Assembly: GCF_013368755.1 (NCBI RefSeq)
Contig: NC_049562.1
Span: forward strand, 2,604,001 to 2,668,000
Reading direction: 5' to 3'
Source: Talaromyces rugulosus
Lineage: Eukaryota; Ascomycota; Eurotiomycetes; Eurotiales; Trichocomaceae
DNA: 64,000 bases
Shown: positions 21,738-31,463 of the stretch, piece by piece
How the letters are laid out: every line of letters starts with the position of its first letter
How positions within the stretch are numbered: the stretch's first letter is position 1
Made by a program: the position numbers and the translations under genes
The notes under the pieces: model-generated
What the model was told of the DNA's origin: nothing
Database searches by the model: none
What the model saw: the letters and a program-made list of their open reading frames with translations, nothing else

Positions 21738-22865
21738 ATGGCTGCGAGCCTCAAACTTTCCACAATCCGTACAGGATTCCGATATGCTGCTCCCCGCCGC
21801 CTTCAGGCTGGCCACAACAATGCGCTTGCTCGTCGAACGTATTCGTCTGCTGCAGCACCACCAACCTCTCCCTTTGCACCTCGCCATTTCTTATCCATCG
21901 CGGATCTTACACCCGCCGAATTCACAACGCTCGTGCGCAATGCCTCGCAACACAAAAAGACCATCAAGAGCGGCTCGGTGCCGCGGAATCTCCTGGGAGC
22001 ATTGTCCGGCAAGACAGTAGCCATGATGTTCAGCAAACGAAGCACGCGAACCCGGATTTCGACAGAAGGCGCAGTGGCCCAATTGGGTGGGCAGCCCATG
22101 TTTTTGGGTAAAGACGATATACAGTTGGGAGTCAACGAGTCGCTTTACGATACCTCTGTGGTTATTTCGTCCATGGTCTCGGCTATTGTGGCGCGCGTGA
22201 ATAGTCATGATGATGTTGCGAGTCTAGCGAAGCATTCCACGGTACCTGTGATCAATGCCCTGTGTGACCTGTATCATCCGCTCCAGATCATCGCGGATTT
22301 CTTGACTATTCACGAGTCCTTCCACGCACGTCCCACGGCCGGATTGAATAGTCTTGGTATGGAAGGGTTGAAGATTGCATGGATCGGAGATGCGAACAAT
22401 GTGCTGTTTGATATGGCCATTGCTGCCGCCAAGATGGGAGTCGACCTTGCCGTGGCCACACCCAAGGGCTATGAGATTCCGCAGACGATGCTTGACATCA
22501 TCAAACAAGCCGGTGCCGGCGTTTCCTCGCCAGGCAAACTGATCCAGACAAATGTACCAGAGGAAGCCGTCAAGGACGCCGATGTCCTGGTCACCGACAC
22601 ATGGGTATCCATGGGCCAGGAGGAAGAGTCGGCGAGGCGCATCAAGGCCTTTGAAGGTTTCCAAATCACGCCAGAACTCGCCCAGCGCGGCGGAGCCAAA
22701 CGGGACTGGAAATTTATGCACTGCCTGCCCCGCCATCCGGAAGAAGTCAGCGACGAGGTCTTTTACAGCCACCGCTCTCTTGTTTTCCCCGAAGCTGAGA
22801 ATCGACTGTGGGCGGCCATTTCGGCGCTGGAAGGATTTGTTGTTAACAAGGGCAAGATCAATTGA
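21738..22865 (+). CDS. argB: Ornithine carbamoyltransferase, mitochondrial
   Basis: Makes citrulline from ornithine and carbamoyl phosphate in the arginine pathway, in the mitochondrial matrix. Intronless, 375 residues. The N-terminus (MAASLKLSTIRTGFRYAAPRR … LARRTYSS) is an Arg/Ser-rich presequence. The carbamoyl-phosphate motif SKRSTRTR is near residue 98, followed by NALCDLYHPLQ (residues about 170–180), the ornithine-loop region DTWVSMGQEEE and the catalytic HCLPRHPEE. Length and motif order are normal for fungal OTCases. An upstream TGACTCA element fits induction on amino-acid starvation. Confidence 0.97.
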   Translation: MAASLKLSTIRTGFRYAAPRRLQAGHNNALARRTYSSAAAPPTSPFAPRHFLSIADLTPAEFTTLVRNASQHKKTIKSGSVPRNLLGALSGKTVAMMFSKRSTRTRISTEGAVAQLGGQPMFLGKDDIQLGVNESLYDTSVVISSMVSAIVARVNSHDDVASLAKHSTVPVINALCDLYHPLQIIADFLTIHESFHARPTAGLNSLGMEGLKIAWIGDANNVLFDMAIAAAKMGVDLAVATPKGYEIPQTMLDIIKQAGAGVSSPGKLIQTNVPEEAVKDADVLVTDTWVSMGQEEESARRIKAFEGFQITPELAQRGGAKRDWKFMHCLPRHPEEVSDEVFYSHRSLVFPEAENRLWAAISALEGFVVNKGKIN

Positions 22866-22970
22866 GGGCTAGTCTCTGTATTTTAATTATTTTAAACAAA
22901 AAGTACTCAAAAATCGTATTCGAGTTAGAAAAAAGTATAATATCAACACATTCTATTTGCTACTACATCA

Positions 22971-22994
22971 ATATATATATATATATATATATAT
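22971..22994. repeat. (AT)12 microsatellite
   Basis: Uninterrupted AT dinucleotides about 105 bp downstream of the argB stop, in the presumed 3' region. Confidence 0.9.
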
Positions 22995-23948
22995 CGGAAT
23001 TCCCGAGTCATTCTAACAAAGTCTTCATGTTTGTAGTTGAGTTTACATATATTTTTGCGATTTAAGTTCCGGTTATTTGCCCACGACTCCATGTAGTATA
23101 ATGCTCACGCCTACATTGTATCTGCTGTTGTAGATGGCAATAATGCTTCAAAGTCATTACTATCCAGTTAATATGAGTTTGGATGGGAATCCGCTCTAGA
23201 AGCACATTATGCGACCAAAGAAATCACGGGTGATTGGTCCTGTGGTATGTTCACCTGAAACATCAATCGATCATCAGCCACCATACAATCCTCTAACAAC
23301 TTCTCAATAGGTATAACGCATCTTTAGCGTAGATGAGGTCCCGGTTTGTTTCTATGGTATTTTAATACTATGATAATAAGAACAATACATAATAGTAATT
23401 AATAAAATACGGTGTAAAAACCCCCCTTCTCCCCGGAAGCGTATCCTGGGGGTGTTTTGACGGTATTCGGGAACCCCAAATTATAGTGTCAGCCAAAGTG
23501 CTAGATCTTTACCCTACTTGTCAAAATGATTAGACCCTCCAGAAAGTATATTACGTGCTAGCGTATGATAATATTTATTATATGAGAAGAATAAAAATCA
23601 TTTAGATGGTGGTGGTGTTACGCGCGGTGTCCGGGACGCGGTACATGGGATGAACATTGAACAATTAAGTTTGCAAAAGATTAGATGAAATTGCCCGGAA
23701 TTTTTGAATTTTTGAATATTTTAAGAAACTTTTTAGAGCCAACTACGAAGACAAATTGATAATATATATAGATTTTGGGTTCTTTGAGGCTCAAAAATGG
23801 CTTCTGCTTGACCGATTAGGCGGCTGCATTTTCTTTCATCTTGGTTGGCATGGCTTTTTTTTTTGCGATACAGTCTGAACTTTCATGTATTGATATTCAA
23901 CCCCCCTAGTTGCACTACCATAAAATATCTAGTACCCTACATCGTTCT

Positions 23949-25814
23949 CTAGGTGTATACATGTGCCCGAACATAATCCGAATCACCAGGATTTCCACTT
24001 TTCTTGTGATACCATCGCCTCTTGAAATTCTTGGTGTCTTCCAAAGAGTAACCTTCTAAATTGTCCACAAGCGAATTCATTTTCAATACAGTAAGATTCC
24101 CACGTGACATTAGCCAACAGTGGAATGGTCCTCCTTCACTATCTTGGCCACGGATGGAAATCCCTAGGCGACTGGCTGGATCTGTTGGCAATGCCTTAAG
24201 AGCATATGCATAAGGATGTTAAGTAGGTATTAAGTGATATTAAAGAATAGAAAACTTCATCGCCATAGCGAAGATGAAGCCCCAGTCGAGTTAATATATT
24301 AAACTTGTAACTTCCACTCGAAAGTTCAATGCGATCACCTAATATAGAAACTTTCTCTAAGATTCCTTCTTCTAAACAGCTTCTAATCCTTTCACTTTTT
24401 TTCATAGCCCAGGTTTCCTATGATTTTTCAAGTCGTTGCTAATATTCTCGCAGTGTTGGATTTGGTGAGTTGCGTAAGTCATTATATGCGCCCCTGGTGT
24501 CTTCAGCCCATATTCGTATATATAGGCCTGTAGATCGAAGATATTGCTAGAAATCATACCTGTCGCCAATTGTCTCTTGGATGCCATTAGTATCCGTGAA
24601 TCCTTGCCAAAGTGGAAGTGCAACGTTGAGATAGTTCCCTTACCATAATAATTATACATCTTCTAAGAGAAAAATTAATCTAAATAAAAGGTCCTTAGAG
24701 TTTGAAAAACTAGACACATCCACATCTCGCCTAAATTCATAATTAATTAGTCTTCCACACATTCAGGTTTAGTATATTTAGCGAGAATAACAAATTTTGA
24801 TTTAGTATCGTTTACTGAATCCTGTACATAGTAATATAAAGAAGGGTTTCTATATCGGCGTAAAGAATCATTATAAGTTTTTATCCTGTCGCTAAGATTC
24901 GATGCTTAGCCGATATATAATCAATACATACAGGGATCTATTTCTCTTCATAAAATATGAAGATATATCCCAGCATCCTTGGATGTCTCTGGATCGTTTC
25001 CAATGTGAATTAAACTATGAATCTGTCAGCTTAATACTAGTAAAATGACTTTTGTTAAGCTTTTATTCAGAAAAAAAATGTTTCAGCATACTCCTCCAGG
25101 TAAAATTTGCCATCTTGGGCAAATGTTCCTCACAGTCGCATTTAGGCCGGCTTCTAAAATAGAAGCAACATCTTGCATTTTGATTATATCCAGATATCTA
25201 GCTTTCATCCTCACTCCAACTTTCGAGATCAGAGATGTTAAAATCGAAGCTCGGTCTATTGGACCCATTTTTCGAAGTGTTGTATGAATTCCAGTAGTCT
25301 CTGTCCAGTTTTGCCGCATTTTCAATATTTCCTTTGGTATCTTTGTCCTTGTTTCCAGAGTATTGGTGACACTGCTATCTGGAAAATGATATAGCATCTA
25401 ACAAAATACCGTTAAGAAAATACACTATACAAAGTAGGGGCCTTTGGTCCTGCAATTTCTTACCTTTGTGGCTGGTTTGATGGGCGATGGATGGGATTTT
25501 GGCCTCCATCCTAGGGTACAGTTTCCCCAATAATGCCATTCATCGCAAAGCGGGCATAGTATCTTTTGGCAATCAATGTGGCCTACACAGCCGCAATTCC
25601 AACAAAACTTGCATACACACTCATACCCCTCCACTAAGCACCTGCAATCCATAGAGATCAAACAAGTTATAATAAAATTCGTCAAAACGTTGGTTAGCAA
25701 TGATAAATTGACAAAGCGAGGCTTAATATTTTGGCTTATCGTGCATGTGTGAGGTAATACAGAATAGCGACTACTCGAGGGTTTATTGGCGTGTTCAAGT
25801 AGGTTCAACACCAC
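23949..25814 (-). pseudogene. Cys-rich hypothetical locus, decayed or intron-rich
   Basis: Several minus-strand frames lie head to tail. The first (25814–25425) carries a dense cysteine block: CRCLVEGYECVCKFCWNCGC, then DCQKILCPLCDEWHYWGNC, which resembles a small zinc-binding domain. Its KPATK can be spliced (gtaaga…ttgttag) to the next frame (25397–25083, IPKEILKMRQNWTETTGIH). After that come short frames in different phases (near 24890–24740, 24659–24402, 24405–24196, 24191–23949) with stops or one-base shifts between them, such as at an A-run near 24400. I do not recognise the family. It is either a pseudogene or a gene with many small introns. Confidence 0.35.
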
Positions 25815-26308
25815 AGATATGGGTAATGGAGTGAAGAGGTTTGTCGACGTACGCGCGTTAGACAGGGGGTTTGGGCGGTCTGGATTGTTGCGAGAAGCCT
25901 CTTAAAAATCAACAATTTGATTCTTTGGTAGTGTAAAGAGTAATTTGGCTCTTTTCTTTGTTCACTTGCACATGACTACGTATTGCCTGAGGCAGATATG
26001 CCAACAATATTATCATCCTATATCCTTATCTTTCTAAGCTATAATTAATTAAAAATAACCAATTATGGTCTTAGCTACTTTAATCAATTATCTTTCCATA
26101 TTTGGATAATATATATGGGTGAAGGTTGATATACACCCGGAGATGAAACACATTAGTCAACATTTGAACCTGTGTAACTAGTATTTATATAGGAAATAAC
26201 AATATATCAACTAGATATGTAATTTAATAGTTTAAAGTCAACTAATATGGCATAGAATACATCCATATTAAGCATAGAAGACCCTTCAAAGACACCGTAT
26301 ACAACTTC

Positions 26309-26319
26309 CGGATTACCCG
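26309..26319. promoter_or_regulatory. CGG-N5-CCG element
   Basis: CGGATTACCCG about 300 bp upstream of the flavin monooxygenase start. A second CGG-N5-CCG lies at 26482. This spacing is used by some Zn2Cys6 dimers. Weak evidence alone. Confidence 0.25.
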
Positions 26320-26333
26320 ACAGCAAATTCCAT

Positions 26334-26364
26334 ACTCGGCTTCTTTTCTCGCATGAAGCCGAGT
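26334..26364. promoter_or_regulatory. 10-bp inverted repeat upstream of the flavin monooxygenase
   Basis: ACTCGGCTTC and GAAGCCGAGT are perfect inverted arms around an 11-nt loop, 257–287 bp upstream of the monooxygenase start. Each arm contains a CGG half-site pointing inward. It could be an operator or a small hairpin. Confidence 0.4.
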
Positions 26365-26481
26365 CAAATAACTACCAGATGACATATTTCATAATCATTC
26401 GTCTATTCCGATCCCCCCAATCCTCTTTCAATTGTCATATTATGCAAACAATGGGACCGTGTCGACTAGTTTAGCGATGTT

Positions 26482-26492
26482 CGGGATATCCG
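26482..26492. promoter_or_regulatory. CGG-N5-CCG element
   Basis: TCGGGATATCCGA, a symmetric 13-mer about 130 bp upstream of the monooxygenase start, flanked on both sides by copies of TGTCGACTA. Candidate regulator site; inference. Confidence 0.35.
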
Positions 26493-26620
26493 ACATGTCG
26501 ACTATACTTAGAGCATAGTTCCCCAGCCGGCGGCATTTAAGCACATGTGCAACATCGGAATACTCTAAATCCTCTATTTATGCATTACCCCGTCCAAAAT
26601 TTTCTAAACTTTCAGTCACA

Positions 26621-27962
26621 ATGGGTTTCGCCGAGCAGAGAATCGCCGTCATCGGCGGCGGCCTAGGGGGCATGTCATTTATGAATGCAGCGTTGCACGT
26701 CGGCCTTGCAAATGTGCAACTTTACGAAAGAGCGCTCGACTTCAAGGAAGTCGGCGCGGGAATCAACATTACTCGAAACGCGAATCTCATTCTAGACTCG
26801 TACGGACTAAAAGAGGCCATGACAAAGAAATCCTCGCGCGACCTGCCAAACTACATGGAATACCATCATTACAAAACAGGAGAGTATCTGGGTCATGTCA
26901 AGGACTCGGATGAGCCGAAGGCAAGACTACTCCACCGAGCGCATCTGCTGGACACGTTGAGGGAACGGGTTCCGAAAGACCGGCTCCATTTGAACAAGCA
27001 TCTGACCGCGGTCACAAAGTCAGATGATGGCAAGGCGTATCGGTTGCAATTCCAGGATGGGTCCGAGATCGAGGCGGATATTGTAGTGGGCTGTGATGGC
27101 ATCAAGTCAGTCATCCGACAGCATCTCGGTATCACCGACGAGCCTGAATACTCGGGCCAGATGGTCTATCGTGGGTTTGTCGAATACGATGAGCACTTAC
27201 CCCCCGCCACGGAACGGCTGTTGCGTCGAACAACCAACTTCCGGGGCCCTCAGCGGCATATTTTGATACTACCTATCGGGAATGACGAGACAAAGACAGC
27301 CAAGGCAGGAATCATTGGGTTCATGAGCGAGAGTCTCGACGAATGGACTTCGGAAAACTGGATGGCTCGGTCTGATATCGATGACCTGCACAAACACGTC
27401 AAAGATTGGTGCCCTGCAGTGCAAGACATCATTGCTGGGCTCCGCAGAGAGTCTCTGGATGGTAAGATGATGAAGCAAGCGCTGTATTCTCGCAAACCAA
27501 CCGACAAATGGTACGAGTTGAGCGGAGAAAGCAATGCCTCGGGAATCATTCTCCTCGGTGATGCCGTTCACTCTACACTGCCTCATCAAGGTATCCTCAA
27601 GTCCACTGGATAGATATCCCCTGTACTAATAACAATTCTTAGGCCAAGGATCCTGCATGGCCATCGAGTCCGGGCTGGCGCTTGCCACGATCCTCAGGTA
27701 CTGGAAGAGCAACGACTTGGGTGCAGCCTTTGCATTCTACCGTGACCTGCGCAAACCGCGCACTGATCGCATCACGCAGTCAAGCTATGAGGTTGGCAAA
27801 CTGGCCAGCTCCCAGGATCCAGATTCTTTCGACAGCAGATTCAACCCATCGGCGATGCTAGAGCGCATGCGGTGGATTATGGACTATGACGTCCTGGACG
27901 ATATATGGGCACGCAACAGCTGTACTCAGCAAATGGAGAGGCCGCAGGGATCGAGTTTATAG
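26621..27962 (+). CDS. FAD-dependent monooxygenase, salicylate hydroxylase-like
   Basis: Class A flavoprotein monooxygenase that hydroxylates an aromatic acid using NAD(P)H and oxygen. Two exons (26621–27590, 27643–27962) give 429 residues. The FAD dinucleotide motif is AVIGGGLGGMSF at the N-terminus, the DG motif is IVVGCDGIKSVIRQ near residue 160, and the GD motif is IILLGDAVHSTLPHQGQG near residue 312, cut by the intron. Length and motif spacing fit the salicylate 1-hydroxylase/6-hydroxynicotinate-type group. It stands alone at the edge of an AT-rich island, with CGG inverted repeats in its promoter. There is no signal peptide and the C-terminus (GSSL) is not PTS1. The substrate is uncertain. 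Confidence 0.9.
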
Positions 27963-28278
27963 AATTGAAGCTGTATGTATATAAAGAGATTTGAACAGCC
28001 GCTATGTAATAAGACAGTAGAGGATGGGTGTCAGTGTAATTCGGAAACTGCAGCAATTGACTAAAAATAAAGATAAAAATAAACTCCAGCAATAATAGTG
28101 GTGTAAATCCAATACATAATGAAGAGGATACTAGAAAGGCTTAGCCGGCCTCCGCATTTACAAAGGATTGACATGTGATCGCTGACCCCCCCCGAGAACG
28201 AACTCCCGCGACTACGCTCCGACAGTCTCTCCCCCGTCTTTGGTTGTCGGACAGAGCTAAGACAGCTACGAAGGCGCA

Positions 28279-29499
28279 ATGGATGTGAGTTTGGTTTCGT
28301 ATACGCCATGTCCCACAGGCGAGATAACTGACAACCCCAAACAGTCCCTCCGGTCATCGCCCCACAGTCCCTTTCGGTCGCGACGCTCGCACCCGGCCCT
28401 CAATCACCTCTCGCTCGCACCGTTGACCCCTCGGTTTCCAATCGACGATGTACCGGAACTTGACGACTACTTCTCTGGCAGCCATGTGCAGGCGACCTCG
28501 TACCTCTCGAGCTCGTCAGTGCCAACCACGCCGCCCATCTTGTCCCATTCACGCACCGGCTCTCGGGCCAGCTCTCGCACACGACACCACAAACGCAGCA
28601 AAAGCACAACGCATGTCTTGAGCGACACCGATCTACACAGTTTGGGGGATGAGCAACAATCACTACGGAAATCGACGAATGGAAGGAAAACAGGCTCACG
28701 TACGCCCGATCCGAGGAGTAGTCGCCCGGACTCGGAATGGCTGTTTCGAGCAGGGCTGGCACTTGCCTCGTCGACAAGGGAGGAGAAAGGGCAGAGCTGG
28801 CTGGTGCAACGCGAGAGCTCGACGAGTCTCGTTGCTGCTGAGCCCGAGGCAGCCACCGAGGTGCGATCTCACCGTCATGGACGAAGCACTCATCGACCGC
28901 GCTCCGGCTACTCGACTGGCTACTCGACTCCGGCCGCGCATTCCCGGCAAGCATCGCGGTCGCGCGGAGGCCATCGACGGGCTGAGCTGTCCATGACAGC
29001 AATTGGCGGCGGCGTAACGCCATCACGGAACTCTCGCAAGTCCAGCATCGACAGCCCGTACCCTCTGGTCCCGGACTTTGTTGATGAACAGATTCGCGCT
29101 GAAATGGCGGCGTCGATGCACCAAAATGTGCTGGACGACGATATGTCTATATCGTCATCTGGATCCGACAGTGAATCTGACGACGAAATCGACGAGAAGG
29201 AGTTCCAGCGTCTGACGCGAGAACGCGGCTTCGGTCTCGGTAGCTGGGTGGACCAGTTTGTCGGCTGGACACTGTTTGGCGTCGAGGACGATTATCCTAG
29301 TACGCCGCCAGGGCCGAATGCCGAGCGGATGGTCACCTTTGCGGCAGCGTCGTCGTCGTCTGACCACGATGAGGACGAAGACGAAGCAGACCCCACCGAC
29401 GAGGACGAGTTTGTGAGCCCGATGGAAAAACCAGGGGACACGGGCGGGTGGGCCGATGCCAGCTGGTTTCTTCGCCTTGCTACAAAGGCGATTGTATAA
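28279..29499 (+). CDS. Ser/Arg-rich protein, probably DUF3984 family
   Basis: 386 or 406 residues. Most of the N-terminal half is low-complexity Ser/Arg/Thr sequence with proline-directed sites (TPPIL, SRTPDP). The conserved-looking blocks are SEWLFRAGLALASSTREEKGQSWL near residue 160, SPYPLVPDFVDEQIRAEMA near residue 270 and FQRLTRERGFGLGSWVDQFVGWTLFGVE near residue 320. The C-terminus is acidic, then GGWADASWFLRLATKAIV. These blocks fit the fungal DUF3984 family, whose role is unknown to me. Bases 28285–28344 have perfect intron ends (gtgagt … aaacag) but are 60 nt and in frame, so the start may read MDSLRSSPHS (spliced) or MDVSLVSY (unspliced). The spliced form is likelier. Confidence 0.75.
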   Translation: MDVSLVSYTPCPTGEITDNPKQSLRSSPHSPFRSRRSHPALNHLSLAPLTPRFPIDDVPELDDYFSGSHVQATSYLSSSSVPTTPPILSHSRTGSRASSRTRHHKRSKSTTHVLSDTDLHSLGDEQQSLRKSTNGRKTGSRTPDPRSSRPDSEWLFRAGLALASSTREEKGQSWLVQRESSTSLVAAEPEAATEVRSHRHGRSTHRPRSGYSTGYSTPAAHSRQASRSRGGHRRAELSMTAIGGGVTPSRNSRKSSIDSPYPLVPDFVDEQIRAEMAASMHQNVLDDDMSISSSGSDSESDDEIDEKEFQRLTRERGFGLGSWVDQFVGWTLFGVEDDYPSTPPGPNAERMVTFAAASSSSDHDEDEDEADPTDEDEFVSPMEKPGDTGGWADASWFLRLATKAIV

Positions 29500-30234
29500 C
29501 TTGTTCTCTCTCTTGGAAAGTCATAATTTGATAGTAGTATACGTTGTTATGCGAGTTAGCGCTGGGATGTATGATGTATGCATGTTGATAGCGTTGTCAA
29601 TGCCTGAGGCGGCCGACAGTTAGGGCAGTGCAAAAGAGTAATTGCCCGATTAGGCGATTTTTCCTTCCCTTGACAATAATATGCATAGTAATCTACGATG
29701 CGAAATTGCCAATCGACCATGATTATTATCCCTGGCCCATACAATAATATTAATATCCAGTACGTACTACGTAGTAAAAAAGGTTCAAAGAACTCCCGAA
29801 TCTCAAAATTGAGTTTACGGCCCCGTTGCGAGAGGCCAGAGCGCAGTGCTTGGTGCCATTTAGCATGGTTATTAAATGGTTTAGGATACGACCAGCGAAT
29901 ATAATAATAGTAATAGCAGCTCCATATGATGATCACTACCGTATCTCCCACCTCCAGCTGTCAGAATCCCTCCAGCCATTGGGTATTGCTCCGAAGGAGG
30001 AATCAGTTTGGTCATCAATCGACTGATACTACGTATAAGCGGCCAATGGACAGCCCAGTCATCTGCGTAACAACTCACCAGGGGTGCAACTTGGTCGTAC
30101 TTTGCTGTATTACTAAGTACTTGGCTTTCTGTTCACGATCCCCAGGGATACGAAAGTATATTTATTATTAGCAGCAGTATTCTTTTTGGGATTTTAAGGC
30201 CCCGGGCCGGCAACGGCGGATTACGGTATGTATT

Positions 30235-30270
30235 AGTAGTAGCAGTAGCAGCAGTAGTAGTAGCAGCAGT
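30235..30270. repeat. AGT/AGC triplet repeat
   Basis: Imperfect (AGT/AGC)n tract in noncoding DNA. Confidence 0.85.
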
Positions 30271-30924
30271 GGGTAATAATAATATTAATAATGCCTGTTG
30301 ACGTTTCATCACCCCGAAATAAACCGTATTTCTGGCTACGCTATTTCCTTATTTATGTTTTGGAAGCCGTTCTGGCTTTTCGATAAAGGCTTCTGGCATA
30401 AAATGGTCGGTAATATACTTCGTACATGACTATCAATAATATATTTAATTTAATATACGAGCCCGCTAGCCAAGAACAAACAGCAACACATTACACAACT
30501 GATATTGCTATTATCATACCAACCAACCAGAGCACAATCACCACAATAACAATAATGGATAACAATTTGTCACGCCCAATGCCCAAAAATCAGAACGGCG
30601 ACAAGCAGCCAATGCGGGCGCGCAGTCTTGCCGCTCTGCGCCATCGGGTTTCTTCCTTGCGTGCAGCGACTCCGCACTATGCACCTAGTGATGCCCGTTG
30701 ACGCCGCTAGAATCATCTATTGCAGGGCAGAAACCAACATATGTTATTTTTGTTTTTATTTTCTGAAAGGCCGAGGGGGAAAGACAAAACGGTCAGGAAG
30801 AAAAGAAAAAAGACTAAAAATTTAGTCTTTAGCAACGATCTTTTACCCGGTGGGGCGGTTTTATTCGAGATGCTGCAGCGAGAACCTAAGATTGTTATCT
30901 CCACAGTTCCTTATTACTATTATT

Positions 30925-30956
30925 GCTACTACTACTACTACCACCACCACCACTAC
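30925..30956. repeat. ACT/ACC triplet repeat
   Basis: Imperfect (ACT)n followed by (CAC)n in noncoding DNA. Confidence 0.85.
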
Positions 30957-31463
30957 AACTCCGTAGTGTACGACTTCTCGTAGCTCTGCGGTGACCAGTT
31001 CGAGCTTGAGAACGTCCGATCCGCCCGTCGATTCTCGCCTCATCATACATTCCTTTTTTTTCTCTGCATCAGATCGCAATCGCTGCAGCTGCATTCGCTG
31101 ACTGGCTGGGGCCTATCTTTTTGCTGCAAGCCCTGCTGCATACATTAATTACTCCACACGCTGCTGCATGCTGGGTGTTGGATGATCGATCCATCCGGCA
31201 TAATCCAATTTCGTGCCCTAATCCTGGGCAGCCTCGGTCGTATCTTTCGACTTCGGAGTATTCTTTTTTTTTTGGTTCACTGACAAGAATACCCACCGTC
31301 TATTAGTCCAGTGGCCCTGTCGACCCAGACCCTGTTTGCCTATTCCAACTCTTGGGTTTTTGACCTAGTGCGTTCTAGGTGGTCAGCGTCGCTAAGCCGG
31401 CTACATCACATGCAATAAAAATAATATTAAGCGCCATTCTCCTACAGAGTAGAAATTTTGATC

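Larger units (their letters stand above)
22866..26620. other. AT-rich island between argB and the flavin monooxygenase
   Basis: About 3.75 kb, visibly richer in A/T than the flanking genes, with a dinucleotide repeat at 22971–22994. It holds a set of minus-strand open frames (23949–25814) described separately, and CGG motifs near the right end. There is no intact transposase, integrase or reverse transcriptase frame and I see no terminal repeats. It could be a decayed insertion or a poorly conserved gene locus. Confidence 0.5.
29500..31463. other. Gene-free, microsatellite-rich interval
   Basis: About 1.96 kb with triplet repeats at 30235–30270 and 30925–30956, homopolymer runs and AT-rich blocks. 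The 91-codon frame at 30426 has no family signal and its codons follow the repeats. The promoter of the methyltransferase gene is presumably at the right end. Confidence 0.5.

Noticed and set aside
22995..23005. CGG-N5-CCG downstream of argB
   Set aside because: Single copy in a 3' region; such pairs are common by chance.
30426..30701. 91-codon plus-strand frame in the repeat-rich interval
   Set aside because: AT-rich, Thr/Ile/Asn repeats from low-complexity DNA; no family match and no splice context.
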